Shown here: piece by piece, positions 1 through 10,584 of the stretch | How positions within the stretch are numbered: the first letter of the stretch is position 1 | Layout of the letters: every line of letters begins with the position of its first letter | Source: Mastigias papua | Lineage: Eukaryota > Cnidaria > Scyphozoa > Rhizostomeae > Mastigiidae | Assembly (NCBI GenBank): GCA_964019165.1 | Contig: OZ025270.1 | Coordinates: forward strand, 5,649,144-5,713,143 | DNA: 64,000 bases | Reading direction: 5' to 3' | Notes under the pieces: model-generated | Told to the model about the DNA's origin: nothing | Database searches by the model: none | What the model saw: the letters and a program-made list of their open reading frames with translations, nothing else | Position numbers and translations under genes: made by a program

Positions 1-82
1 GGAGCTATAGGGTGCTAACCTTGCTCAAGGGAACCCCAGGGTGCAGTTTAAGGTCAATGCCCAGGACCGGAAAGGTTCTTAC

Positions 83-313
83 GAAATAAAAAAGCTAAAT
101 TTAAAGTAAATGATCGTGTGAGAATAATCAGAAGAAAAAAAACATTTTCAAAAAGGGTACGATAAACGATGGAGTGATGAAATTTATTTAATTTATAAAG
201 TAAATTTGACATTACCTGTGACATATAAAATTAAAGAAATTTTAGATAATGGTAAATTTCGATATATTTCAGCCAATTTTTATGAAAATAATTTACAAAA
301 AACAAAGTTTTAG
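83..313 (+). pseudogene. Polinton integrase, C-terminal fragment
   Basis: This is the last 75 or so residues of a Polinton-type DDE integrase, which would insert the element into host DNA. The frame reads KFKVNDRVRIIRRKKTF, then after a one-base slip in an A-run near 150-155 continues with KRWSDEIY and ends at a TAG at 311-313. This matches the basic SH3/chromo-like C-terminal domain of these integrases (VNDRVRI followed by a W-S/T-D/E-E-I-aromatic motif). The catalytic core is absent: upstream of about base 83 the sequence is GC-richer and shows no homology that I can see. Family assignment rests on the C-terminal motif and the neighbouring polymerase. Confidence 0.75.
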
Positions 314-351
314 AAAAGGTCTTAAAGAAAATTTTATATATGTATATTATA

Positions 352-894
352 ATGAATGATCAATTTGAAAATTTTATTACAACATATAAAAATATTATAA
401 AAAATAATAAACACGATAAATCGAAAGTTTATTTTTACGCGTTAAATAGTCTCAAAAATGTTGATATTATGAATTTTAGACCAAAACAGCAAATTATAAT
501 AAATGAGTTCAAAAATTATTATATTAAACCAACATATGCAAAACAAAATAAGTTAAATGACTTGATAATACAAAATTTTTTGGATAATGAAAATGAAATC
601 AACGAAGATGATATCAATGAAGATGAAGTCGATGAAAATGAAATCGATGAAGAAGAAGAGGAAGTAGGTATTGAACAAAATTTGTTAATAGATAAAGAAA
701 AACGACATTTAAGATATCCAATTGATGATGTTATCAGATTGGAAAATTATTCAATAGAAAAAATGCTAAATCTGTATAATATTACATTAGAGCCGTTTCT
801 TGATGACGACATTTATACAGGCGATTGGACTGCTGAAGATCAATTACAATTTTCATGGCCTTATAAGAAAGTATTTTTGAAAAAATACCTTTAA
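352..894 (+). CDS. Unknown acidic protein of the Polinton
   Basis: An intact 180-residue frame I do not recognise. An ATG at 340 is also in frame, but 352 is preferred because it directly follows the TATATTATA box that precedes other genes of this element. The N-terminal half is Lys/Asn-rich (NIIKNNKHDKSKVYFYALNS). Residues about 75-110 are a low-complexity acidic stretch with repeated N-E-I-D-E units ending in a run of five Glu. The C-terminal part (LENYSIEKMLNLYNITLEPF) looks folded. Its place between integrase and polymerase suggests a non-structural or regulatory role, but that is inference only. It is one of the few undamaged genes of the element. Confidence 0.6.
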   Translation: MNDQFENFITTYKNIIKNNKHDKSKVYFYALNSLKNVDIMNFRPKQQIIINEFKNYYIKPTYAKQNKLNDLIIQNFLDNENEINEDDINEDEVDENEIDEEEEEVGIEQNLLIDKEKRHLRYPIDDVIRLENYSIEKMLNLYNITLEPFLDDDIYTGDWTAEDQLQFSWPYKKVFLKKYL

Positions 895-936
895 AAACAT
901 GGTATTATAAAATGTAATACAGTAGTTCAAATAGTT

Positions 937-3900
937 ATGGTTAGTATTGTCGATAAAACGAAAAAGATTTATCCAGTCTTTCAAACTAAGTATATTATAA
1001 TAAGAAATATCGAAGATATCGATTATTTTCTTCGTGAGAGCATGGATGATATTAAAAGTCGTATTGGCCGTTTCACAAAAAAGATGGATGCCAAACAGTC
1101 AACACAAAAAATACAAGTAAGTCCAAGTGGTTTTGTGGACCTCGGGATCGAGTATGAAAAAATGAACGTTGTTAAAATCAAAAATGTCTTTGCGTCTTCG
1201 TATATAGAGCTCCCGACAAGAATAATAAATACTAAGAGCTGTATTAACATCAAAAACGAGGATAACAAATGTTTTTTATACTGCCATATGTTGCACGAGA
1301 GGTATCGAATAAATGATTTCAAAAAAATACAAAACCCCGAACGGCTTCATGGAAAAAAAGCATTTATTTATAAAGATGTAATGATAAATTTAAATTATCA
1401 AAACATATCATTCCCTATACCATTTAACACGTTTTATACTGTTAAACAGATCGAAGAACAAAATAAAATAAGAATTAACATCTTCGAGTATAAAGAAGGT
1501 AAAAAAAATGATATTGCACGAATTTATCACAGCAAACGTATGGAGTTTGAAAATTGTATGAATTTGCTAGCTATAAGTGATGAGGCTAAAAAAAAGTATC
1601 ATTATGTTTATATTACAAATTTAAATGGTTTATTAAAATCGCATGTAAACCATCATAATAATGTCAAATTTTGTCAAGATTGTTTAAAACATTTTAGTAC
1701 TAAAAAGGCATTTGATTCAATGAATCATAAATGTAATTATAAGAATAATCCTAATGAATTGCCAGAAAACATGGCTATTGTAAATGATAAATTAGTTAAA
1801 TGCCCGTTAGATATGTATCTAAAGCCATTTAATCTCAAACATACGTTACATTCAGCGTTTATTATGTATTGTGATTTTGAAAGCATATTAAAAAATTCAC
1901 CAGATGAAAACAACCCCGATAAAAGAATACATGTATTATCAAGTTACTGTTATAATCTTGTTTGCCGTGAAAGACCTGTTTTCAATCGATTTAAATTATA
2001 TCGCGGCGATTGCACAAATTCTGTAATAGATCATTTTTTAAACGAGGTAAAAAATAATGTTTTAGAACATATAAAAGAATGTAAAAAGCGATTTTATGCT
2101 CTGCCTATGTTAACTGACGAACAATTGAAAAAACATAAGAAAATTAAAGAATGCGAATTTTGCGGTGTAAAATTTAATAAAGACATTAAGCGTGTGCAGC
2201 ATCATAACCATATCTCAGGAGACTATATAAATACGGTATGCAATTCATGCAATGCAAAAGTTAAAATTGATTGCTCATTATATTTGTGTTTTCACTTTCT
2301 TAAAGGTTACGATATTCATTATATTATCGAAAAATTAAATGATCATTTTAAGGATTCAAACATCAATCTACTTGGTCATAACGCATCATCTATATTTCAT
2401 GTTGGAATCCAAAATAATATAAAAATCATTGATTCACATGAATTTATACCAATGTCGCTAAAAGACCTATCTCGTAATTTAAAAGATGAAGATATACATT
2501 ACACGCGAGATATGGTTAATAAATATGGAAATAAATATGGAAATGATTTTGTAACAAAAGACATTTTTCCATTTCGTTTTATTGATGATTTTTCAAAATA
2601 TAGTGAATCTACGTTTCCTGATATTGAATATTTTGACAAGATAGATAAAAAGACATATGAAAAATACCGTAAATTTTATTTTTCAAATTTTAATTCGCTT
2701 GGAGAGTACTCAGATTATTACTTAGAAAAGGACGTAAGATTGTTGTCCGATATTATGGAAGCGTATAGAACATTATTCATGGAGAAATATGGAACTGAAT
2801 TATTCAGTCATTATTCAATAAGTTCGTTATCTTAGGAAGTTTTTAAAAAATGGAATCCCGTTAAAATAAAAATTTTAGATAATTATAAAATCTATTCTGC
2901 TTTCGCTGAATCGATTATGAGAGGCGGGCTTTGCAATACTGGGGGCACTAGGTAAGCTGTTGCGAATAATAAATATATGGAAAACTACGATCCTACGCAA
3001 GAATCATCATATATAATGCATTACGATATCAATTCAATGTATGGGGATATCATGCGGACTTATCCATTGCCTTATGATGAATTCCGGTTTTTGTCTAGTG
3101 AAGAGATACGTCAATTTAATATTTTTGATTATAATATTGACAGTGAATACGGTTTTATTCTAAATATTGACATTAGCGAAATCGATATTAAATATCACGA
3201 TTATTACAACGATTTACCATTATTCCCATGTAAACATAAAATCACTAAGAAAGACCTTAGTGATTATCAAAAAGAGATTTTAAAACAAAATGATAAGCCA
3301 TTTATTTCTATAGAAAAACTAATATTAAATTTTCATGCAAAGAAAGATTATACACTACATTATCTCACATTACAATTTTATTTGAAATTTCCTGGTTTCA
3401 AAATTAAAAATATCAATTATATAATACAGTTTAAACAAGCAAAATATATGAAAGATTATATTGAATACAATCATAAAAATAGAATTGAAGCTTCAAATGA
3501 TGATGATAAAGATCTTTATAAGCTTTTAACAAATTCCGTGTTTGGTCGTAGTCTCCTCAATAAAATGAAGTATTCATCAAATATAAAATTATTTGATGAC
3601 AGTAATTATGAAAAAGTATCCAGGGCTGTAAGCAATAGCCGATTTAAAGACTATGAAATTGTTAACCAACATAGTTGTTTACTGAACATTCAAAAGCAAT
3701 GTATCAAACTTGATACGCCGTCGTATATAGGATCAACTATCCTAGACCTGTCTAAGATTATATTTTACGATAACTGGTATAAACTCAAAAATCGATATAA
3801 AGATAATATTTCATTAATGTATTATGACACAGATTCGTATTTATGCCATATTAAGACAAAAGACATTTATAAAGATATGAGTGGAATGGATATATTTGAC

Positions 3901-4302
3901 ATGTCATGTTACAATCATGATTTCAAGTACTATAAACCACAACAATATGAAATGGGTCTATTAAAAGATGAGAGCGTAAAAAAGAACGCATGTAATTGTC
4001 AAATCGTTGAGGCTGTTGCTTTAAAAAGTAAACTTTATGGTTATCGTAAAGAATGTGATAAGGTAAAATATAAAGGTATTAAAGATGAAATCAATTTTCA
4101 ATCATTAAAAAATGCTGTTTTTAATAATGAATCAATTAAAACAAAATTTTATACAATACAACCTAAAAATCATAAAATATATAGTTTTACAAGCCATAAG
4201 TCATTGATGAGTTTCAGTGACAAGAGTTATTTATTTAATCCAATAATGTGCTATTCTTACGGGCATTACATGATTAATAAAAATTATGAAGATATGATAT
4301 AA
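937..4302 (+). pseudogene. polB: Protein-primed family B DNA polymerase, two internal stops
   Basis: This is the element's replicase, about 1120 residues, of the type that copies linear genomes with a terminal-protein primer. The N-terminal part has the family signature NIKNEDNKCFLY (about residues 109-120). The exonuclease motifs are YCDFES (about 310), FLKGYDIHYI (about 455) and YLEKDVRLLSD (about 595). A Cys/His zinc module (CEFCGVKF to CNSCN, about 405-438) lies inside this domain. Polymerase motifs are YDINSMYG (motif A, about 690), LLTNSVFGRS (motif B, about 863) and YYDTDSYL (motif C, about 962). Two in-frame stops, TAG at 2833-2835 and TAA at 2952-2954, lie between the exonuclease and palm domains; both halves share one frame, so this is nonsense decay, not two genes. 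Confidence 0.92.
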
Positions 4303-4387
4303 AGATAAATTCAAGTTGTGTATTTATCTCGTTATTTAAATGCATATCATGCATTTATCTCACCATATAAATACATATCATGTAATT

Positions 4388-4405
4388 ATTATAATATATA
4401 TTATA
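4388..4405 (+). promoter_or_regulatory. AT-only start box, non-capsid type
   Basis: The 18 bases ATTATAATATATATTATA end exactly at the ATG at 4406. The identical 18-mer ends exactly at the ATG at 15783, about 11 kb away. A conserved TATA-like or initiator element fused to the start codon is inferred. Confidence 0.6.
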
Positions 4406-5669
4406 ATGAAATTAGAAGATTATAAAAAACTTGTTGAAATACAATTGATGACCGATAATGGATTACATAATATTCTTGAAGCTAAAAAGGCGTATCAAAA
4501 TAATGAGATTGATAAGGCGTTTGATAATGCAAAAATATTCAAGCCAATCACAGACAGTAACAAAGAATTAATTGATCATATCGAGAAAAAGACAGATCAA
4601 AGTGATGAATTAATAAAACAAATAACAGATGCTTTACCGTTATATAATCAACAACCACAGGCAGAAACTTATGATGATAAAACAATACATGAAGAAGCAT
4701 CTAAACCAACGACATCAATGAATTTAGATATTGATAATGAGCATAAATTTATTGATGATTTAATTAATAATAAAAAAGTGTATTTATATACACAAAAAAA
4801 GGTAATGAAACAAAAGATATTTATACTGATGTTAATTTATTAAATCTTAAAAATCTATCTAATTATACCCCAGAAGAATTACAAAATTACTTAAAATCGG
4901 CAGATTTAATTAGAATAACAAAACAATTGAACGCAACAAAACAACATCATCCAAGTGAAAAAATCAATTCATATATTGAGGATTTAAGGGACTATAAAGA
5001 GAAAATAAAAGACCATATATCAGATGTAACAAAAATACCTATGATAAATGAAGTTGAAGGTGAAGGTATTAAGAAAAGAAGAAATGGTTATAAAATAGTT
5101 GATTCAAAATATAATGATAAATTACTAATAAACATGGATAAACTTTATAATAACTACTTTGTAGAGGCAAGATTAAACGATGATATTATTTATAAAAAAC
5201 AAGGAGATAAGAATACAGTCGAGTTATTAACAAAAGGCCGAATAAATAAGAAAAAGAAATATAGTAAATTAGCTCAGCAGATTTTTAATGATATGATAAC
5301 GTTATCAGGGTTTATAAAAAAAAAGAAATGGAAAAAGAAAGTTAATAGGTCAAAGCAATATTATTTTAAGCGATAATGATAGGAAAAAAAGAATTAACTT
5401 GTTAAGAGGGACTATAATAGCAGGTAATGATAATCCCAAATTAAAAAAAAAAAGACCTAGCTGCGTTAACAAATCAAGAAAATGTTACTCAAAATAAATC
5501 TGTTGATGATCTATATAAAGATTTGAAATCATTAACACCAATGTTAAAAACTAGTCAAGGAAGTCAGAATGTTTATAACCATGTTTATAATATTATAGAT
5601 TATCTCAGAACAAATCGACATATAACAAGAGAACAATATCATAAATACATAAAAAAACATTTAATGTAA
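4406..5669 (+). pseudogene. Unknown coiled-coil/basic protein, broken by frameshifts
   Basis: A gene of about 420 codons between polymerase and penton. The start follows the AT box. The first 140 residues are helical and charged (KLVEIQLMTDNGLHNILEAK, then DHIEKKTDQSDELIKQITDA), likely coiled coil. The middle has a basic motif KKRRNGYKIVDSKYNDKLLI followed by VELLTKGRINKKKKYSKLAQ. The tail has alternating hydrophobic helices ending YIKKHLM. The same order (helical N-terminus, lysine-rich R-x-N-x-Y-K patch, L-L-T-K-R module) recurs in a conserved Polinton protein of unknown role that I recall from other invertebrates. Reading frame changes occur near 4795-4800, near 5370 and in the A-run near 5445. 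Structural or DNA-binding function is only a guess. Confidence 0.6.
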
Positions 5670-5683
5670 TATAATATAATATA
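5668..5683 (+). promoter_or_regulatory. AT-only start box, capsid type
   Basis: AATATAATATAATATA lies directly against the ATG at 5684, overlapping the stop codon of the upstream gene by two bases. The TATAATATAATATA core recurs before the other capsid genes at 6475, 6889 and 8186. Confidence 0.55.
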
Positions 5684-6445
5684 ATGGATATACCGTTATA
5701 TATTGATACCACTGTAAAATCACCTGCAACTATTCATGGAAGCAATTCAGACTTTACTATCGAGATTCAAGGAGACGGTTTGCTTTTACCAAACACTGAT
5801 CAAAATTATCTTGCCCTTGAGTCGATGAATTTTAACTATACTTGGAATAATATCGACGTTGGTAAATACAATAATAATACTATGCGTTATACCAGTGATA
5901 ACGGGACTAGTTTCAAAACTATAACGTTCCCAAACAGCAATTATACGTACTCCGATATAAGTAACTATATAAGTAATTATTTAGAATCGCAAAATGACTC
6001 AAAAACAGGCATTCAACTCTATTATGTAAGTAGCCTTAAAAAGATTTTCTTAGAGCTTGAGACAAACTATCAAGTTGATTTTAGATCAAACACCAGTTTC
6101 GCAAAATTAATAGGCTTCGAATCCTCAAATGCGATAATTTCAACAAGCAGTTATAGCAATGATATACCAAACATCACAAATTCTATAGACAAAGTTATTA
6201 TTCATTGTAGCCTATTAACTGATACATTTTACAATGGTGATTTAAACAGTGATGTACTGTATACTTTTTCAACAAGCAATTTTAGAATAGGTTATGATAT
6301 TCCAATCAAAGAACAGAATTTAAAGTACCATAAGATGAATAATTACTTAATTAAAAAATTCAGAATACAAATAAAAGATTCGTTAGATAGATATCTCGAT
6401 TTAGAGGATCCTGTATCCATGACATTATTTATTAGATCATTTTAA
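5684..6445 (+). CDS. Penton-like minor capsid protein (single jelly roll)
   Basis: An intact 253-residue protein matching the Polinton minor capsid (penton) family. It should form the fivefold vertices of an icosahedral particle and hold the fibers. Visible family features in order are an N-terminal beta segment (SDFTIEIQGD), a long-loop segment ending FKTITFPNSNYTYSDISNYI (the family usually has an I-P-x-G-x-Y element followed by an amphipathic helix), the strand pair LELETNYQVDF, the FAKLIGF motif (family L-G-F), a D-IPNI patch, and the C-terminal strand DPVSMTLFIRSF. Length is close to the family norm. It is one of the few structural genes here without a break. Assignment is by motif order, not by a database search. 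Confidence 0.75.
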   Translation: MDIPLYIDTTVKSPATIHGSNSDFTIEIQGDGLLLPNTDQNYLALESMNFNYTWNNIDVGKYNNNTMRYTSDNGTSFKTITFPNSNYTYSDISNYISNYLESQNDSKTGIQLYYVSSLKKIFLELETNYQVDFRSNTSFAKLIGFESSNAIISTSSYSNDIPNITNSIDKVIIHCSLLTDTFYNGDLNSDVLYTFSTSNFRIGYDIPIKEQNLKYHKMNNYLIKKFRIQIKDSLDRYLDLEDPVSMTLFIRSF

Positions 6446-6454
6446 TTAAATTAA

Positions 6455-6474
6455 ATTATATAATATAATATAAC
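6455..6474 (+). promoter_or_regulatory. AT-only start box, capsid type
   Basis: ATTATATAATATAATATAAC ends at the ATG at 6475. It has the TATAATATAATATAA core shared with the boxes before 5684 and 8186. No other promoter signal is seen in the 29-base gap. Confidence 0.55.
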
Positions 6475-6873
6475 ATGAATAGAACATTTCGTGATGAAAA
6501 AGTAAGAGATACATACGGTGATGGTTTAAGTGATGTTTTTAAAAACATGTTTAATTCAGCCACCAAAAAACTAGCAAGTGAATCTACTAAAAAGATAGCT
6601 ACAAGCGCTGTTGAAAGTGCTTCGAAAAGCATGGCACAACCATTAGGTGAAAAAACAGGACAGGTTTTGGCTAGTAAATTGTTTAATTCAAGTGATAAAG
6701 CTAAAAAGATCGAACCGATAATTGAACAGCCAATAAATGAGGTAATACCAAATAAAGGTAATATTATAGAAAAAGAATTAAAGAAAATATATAAGACAGA
6801 TATTGATAAAAAGGAAGATAAAAAAGAAGATATAAAAGGTAATATTTCAAAGAAATTTGATGAATTATTATAA
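6475..6873 (+). CDS. Small minor virion protein
   Basis: An intact 132-residue protein between penton and major capsid genes. Residues about 10-30 (DTYGDGLSDVFKNMFNSATK) form a Gly-containing amphipathic helix. A long Ser/Thr/Ala/Lys helix follows (KKIATSAVESASKSMAQPLG), then a Pro-containing linker, then a highly charged Lys/Asp/Glu tail (DKKEDKKEDIKG). This resembles the small GDG-F-x-x-x-F proteins found next to capsid genes in other Polintons, thought to be internal virion proteins comparable in position to adenovirus cement or membrane-active proteins. Function is inferred from place and composition only. It has its own AT box and a 15-base gap to the major capsid gene. Confidence 0.6.
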   Translation: MNRTFRDEKVRDTYGDGLSDVFKNMFNSATKKLASESTKKIATSAVESASKSMAQPLGEKTGQVLASKLFNSSDKAKKIEPIIEQPINEVIPNKGNIIEKELKKIYKTDIDKKEDKKEDIKGNISKKFDELL

Positions 6874-6888
6874 TATATAATATAAGAG
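6874..6888 (+). promoter_or_regulatory. AT-only start box, capsid type with AAGAG leader
   Basis: TATATAATATAAGAG ends at the ATG of the major capsid gene and starts one base after the previous stop codon. The AATATAAGAG end is identical to the box of the protease gene at 8186, so the two genes probably share regulation. Confidence 0.6.
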
Positions 6889-8156
6889 ATGAATTTTGAC
6901 TTTAGAGCAAATACAGAAAAATGCGATTTAATAATTCAACCGCCTATTGACAGCTCACAACTAAAAAAATATATTTTTGGAATAGGATCAAGTCAGGATT
7001 ATATACCTATTGATTGGTATAAGGCATATATACATATTTCTTTAGATGTTAAAAAAGCTGATGGAAGAAACCTTAATAACGGAGCTGTTATAGCCCTCGC
7101 TAGCGATTCATGTTCATTAATCAATAGTTTTAAGTTTGAGTCAGACAGTAGACAAATTTATTACGCCACTGATATCAATTATGCTATGACAACGAAAAAC
7201 CTATTAGAAATGAGCAATGAATATATAAATACCTCAGGAAAACGAATGTTTATGTATCCAAGTTTAAAAGATAACAAAAATATTACAAAATATACAACAG
7301 ATACTACGACACATGCAGTAGAATCTGATAATCCACTTTATAATGTTAATTACCATAAGAGAGTGAATCTAACAAAAAACACAATTCATGTTATAATCCC
7401 GCTGAACTGTATGGAATACTTCCAAAGCATGAAAAATGTATTAATTCCCCCATCAAAGGTCGAGATTACTATCGATATCGAGCAAGACGATATTCTTATA
7501 TATAAAGATACTCTAGTCGATGATGCTAAAATTATAATCAAAGATATATTTTTATGTTATGAAAAATTGACTTTATCAGCAGCAAATCGATTATTATACA
7601 CTAAATTCTTATCAACCCAACAAATTATTAAATTTTATAGAGAATCAATAAACGTTCAAACGTCATTGAAAAATCGTGAAAAAAATATAATTCTTACGAA
7701 ACTATATCAAAACCAAGGGAATTATTTATTTGGTTTGCTTATACAGAAAATAGATCTGGTCAGGAACATGATTCCTTCAATATTGATACAGATAGTATGA
7801 ATATCATCAATGCTACAGTAGTTATAAACGATAACATCCATGTACCAATAACACCATATAACTGCTCGACACGAAGTATTCAAGCATATAACGAATTACT
7901 AAAATATATGACCAATAAGAATAAACGTGAAAGTACATTTATTGATTACGAATTATTCAAGACGAAATACATGATACTTTATTACGATCTGAAAAATAAT
8001 ATACCAGACACAATACGCGATAGTTACTATAAAATAGAATTTCGATATATTCTAAAAGATGAAATGGGGAGCGAATATACTGTTTATTCGTTAATGTTAC
8101 ATGAGGATCAATATAAGATCTCATTAATAAATGGTAAAAGTGAAATCATAAAATAA
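6889..8156 (+). pseudogene. Major capsid protein (double jelly roll), frameshifted
   Basis: The hexon-like shell protein of the element, about 422 residues. The N-terminal half starts NFDFRANTEKCDLIIQPP and carries family segments such as NGAVIALASDSCSLINSFKF and MFMYPSLKD. The middle has VIIPLNCMEYFQSMKNVLIP and a conserved KVEITID strand followed by an acidic turn. The C-terminal jelly roll begins IINATVVINDNIHVPITPYN and ends KISLINGKSEIIK. The reading frame slips once near 7735, between NYLFG and the later half; the two halves read in different frames and overlap by four bases. Both halves match the invertebrate Polinton capsid family that includes the C. elegans F54H12.2-type proteins. 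It would assemble as trimers in the particle. Confidence 0.85.
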
Positions 8157-8167
8157 ATCAATTAATC

Positions 8168-8185
8168 TATAATATAATATAAGAG
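8168..8185 (+). promoter_or_regulatory. AT-only start box, capsid type with AAGAG leader
   Basis: TATAATATAATATAAGAG ends at the ATG at 8186. It is near-identical to the box before the major capsid gene and lies in the only 30-base gap between the two genes. Confidence 0.6.
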
Positions 8186-9474
8186 ATGAAATTAATAAAT
8201 GTTAAATTCAGTGAATTTCAAAAAGATAAAATAAGACGAGCATATAACAAACGAGAAAATATTTCCTTGAAACTTGTATACGATCCTAATGGTGATCGAA
8301 TCTATGTTAATGAAAGACAATATAATAAATTAATGAAAGGTAAGCCTGTTATTATTAATTTTAACTCCTCACATTATACTGCTATGAAAAAAGATGGGGG
8401 TTCTTTGTTATCAAGTTTATTAGGGCCTATCACCAAAATAGCAACTAAAGTGGCGCCCGCTCTAACCAAAACTGTTCTCCCGGGTCTTGCTACTGGAGTG
8501 GCATCTGCGTTAGGCAGTTTAGGCATCGATAGTCTGTTTAGTGGGAAAGGAATAGATGGAAAAACAGCAGATCTTATAAAAGCACTTGCAGTGATTGAGA
8601 ATGAAATTAAAAAATTATCTAAGGCACAAAAAACTAAATTTGATAAAATCATGATGACAGGAAACGGGCAGATAAAAGGGGGCTTTCTGGGAGCACTTTT
8701 GGCTAGTATCGGTTTGCCCATTGTAATCAAGGCGTTATCAGGATCAGGATTACATAATAGGCCCTATGATATGTCAATTTATAAAACACACCCTAAGAAA
8801 ATACCAATACCGGAAAATCAACAACCTGTTGTAAAACAACCTGAAGGAACGGCATTAAATGAATGGGAATTATTTAATCCGCCACCATTTAATGATAATC
8901 ATGAAATTATAGAAAATAAGGGGCGTGGTGTAAACAAAAAGATCAAAGAAAGGTCAAGGGGTTTTGTTCGGGAATTCGAAAAGCAATCCCTTTCAAAACG
9001 TACCCCTTTTAAACATCTTATTCTAAAATTTGTAGATGAGCCGATTAGTAATATCGACTTGTTAAAATGGATTGATAAAATGGGGATCGATAGATTCGGT
9101 GGTGTTTATTCAAAAGATCAGTTAAAAACTGACATGATAAAAGATAACACATTTTATATAATAAATCTCGATAATTACAATAGCCCTCGAAATGGCACTC
9201 ATTGAGTAGTGTTTTATTATCATAATCAATTAATAGAGTATTTTGACTCATACGGTTTGCCTCCATTCGATTTTATTACAAAAAATTATCCATATATATA
9301 TATAACAGCAATCAATTTCAGCATCTTACTGTTTCGTGTGGTTATTATTGCCTATATTATATTTATCATCGTTATATTAGATTAAGTTTTTATGAAATTC
9401 TACAAAGATTTGATTTGGTGAATTTAGAGAAGAATCAAAAATTAATAAAAGATTTTTTTAATAATTATAAGTAA
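8186..9474 (+). pseudogene. Minor virion protein fused to adenain-like cysteine protease, broken
   Basis: About 430 codons that appear to hold two parts. The first 190 residues include the conserved motif MKGKPVIINF and long Gly/Ala/Leu-rich hydrophobic stretches (VLPGLATGVASALGSLGI; GGFLGALLASIGLPIVIKAL) like the membrane-active minor proteins of adenoviruses. The second part begins with the family signature NIDLLKWIDKMGI and contains the protease His in NGTH, the acidic residue in EYFDSYGLPP and the Cys pair in CGYYC. The enzyme would mature the capsid. It is dead: a TGA at 9203-9205 directly follows the catalytic His, and the frame slips again in the TA-rich run near 9290-9305. The frame ends at 9472-9474. 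Confidence 0.8.
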
Positions 9475-9486
9475 TATTATATATAT

Positions 9487-10465
9487 ATGGGCAAACACGA
9501 TGGCACGCATATATTTCACGAATCAGCCGATGAATATATAAAAAAATGAAGATATTGATATGAAAAACAGAAGAATAGATAATTTAAAAACGATTTGTAT
9601 GACAGATAACACAAGTGATTTAAAATACGCTATTAACATGGAATGCCTATTAAATTACATGACTGTACAATTGAGTGAAACCTTGTTTTGGGAATATTAT
9701 CAAGGAGCTACCGCGTTTTATCACTTCCCAACGGCAAAAACATATGAATTAACATATGATACAAATCGTAAGGTGTCTAAAATTTACGATCAAAGCCTCA
9801 GTCAGGATGATGCGTATCAAACTGATTTATTAAAACAACCAACAATATGCTCTAAGCAAAATCGTGTAAACAAAAGATATTATATTGAATTCACAGGAAC
9901 AGAGCGTATGATATCGGATATAGATCTAAATCCAGCCCCAGGAGATGATGATATTGTAAATGTATTTTTAGTTTACAAATTAAATAGTATTCCAACCCAT
10001 TATTGGGTCAATGGCCTTATGGGCCACGACGACTCAAACTACGATAAATTCATCGGGCTGTATACAACAAATTTAATTATATCAGGGACTGTTAATAATT
10101 TTATTAATATTGGTACAGGGGTTGTAAACGGTCATCAGCCTCACGCAGCTTTTAAAAACAAAGCGAATGCAACTTTATTGAATAAATGGATATGCTTATC
10201 ACTTCATTGGGATATTGCAACTAAAACAAGTTTTGTTTATATAAACGGTCAAGAAATTTGTCAATTTCAAAGCAGAGTTTCACCAGGCAGCAATAAATTA
10301 ACAATAGGCGACCTTAATCCGTCTGGAATTTCTGGAATGGATGGTGATATAGCAGCATTTTTATTATACAAAAATAAACGTATGATAAAACGTGACATTT
10401 TACTTCATCACCATGTTCTTTGTGCAAAATGGTTCAATATAGACCATGAACCTATATCATTCTAA
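9487..10465 (+). pseudogene. Short fiber: MGKxDG head and LamG/ConA-like lectin domain
   Basis: A gene of about 325 codons. The start at 9487 directly follows TATTATATATATAT and opens with MGKHDGTH; the same MGKxDG opening is found in the long fiber at 10585. An A-run near 9540-9547 breaks the frame, which is why the longer open stretch seems to begin only at 9560. The C-terminal 200 residues look like a LamG/concanavalin-type beta sandwich: WICLSLHWDIATKTSFVYIN followed by a strand with GQEICQF, then NKLTIGDLN, and a last strand DGDIAAFLLYKN. Such domains cap receptor-binding fibers in Polintons. Role in host-cell attachment is inferred from domain type and position. Confidence 0.7.
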
Positions 10466-10477
10466 TATATAATATAT
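10466..10477 (+). promoter_or_regulatory. AT-only start box
   Basis: TATATAATATAT is the complete 12-base gap between the stop of the short fiber and the ATG at 10478. Its presence before so short a frame is the main reason to think the 30-codon frame is a gene. Confidence 0.5.
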
Positions 10478-10570
10478 ATGAATCATCACACTGTATTATA
10501 TCTTTTTCGTCATTTGATTTATACAATGCCTATACCGTTATTATGGTTAATATTTTTTCAATTATTATAA
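10478..10570 (+). CDS. 30-residue hydrophobic membrane peptide
   Basis: A 30-codon frame between the two fiber genes: a short polar start with two His, then about 20 mostly hydrophobic residues (LYLFRHLIYTMPIPLLWLIF) that could span a membrane once. It starts right after an AT box and stops 14 bases before the next ATG, so it fills the intergenic space exactly, with a box on each side. I know no homologue. Small membrane proteins are common in Polintons and adenovirus-like genomes. Real translation is unproven. Confidence 0.45.
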   Translation: MNHHTVLYLFRHLIYTMPIPLLWLIFFQLL

Positions 10571-10584
10571 CATATATTATATAA
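10571..10584 (+). promoter_or_regulatory. AT-only start box of the long fiber
   Basis: CATATATTATATAA fills the 14-base gap between the small membrane peptide stop and the fiber start at 10585. Confidence 0.45.

Noticed and set aside
8374..8730. 118-codon frame on the - strand
   Set aside because: It is the shadow of the hydrophobic part of the minor virion/protease gene.
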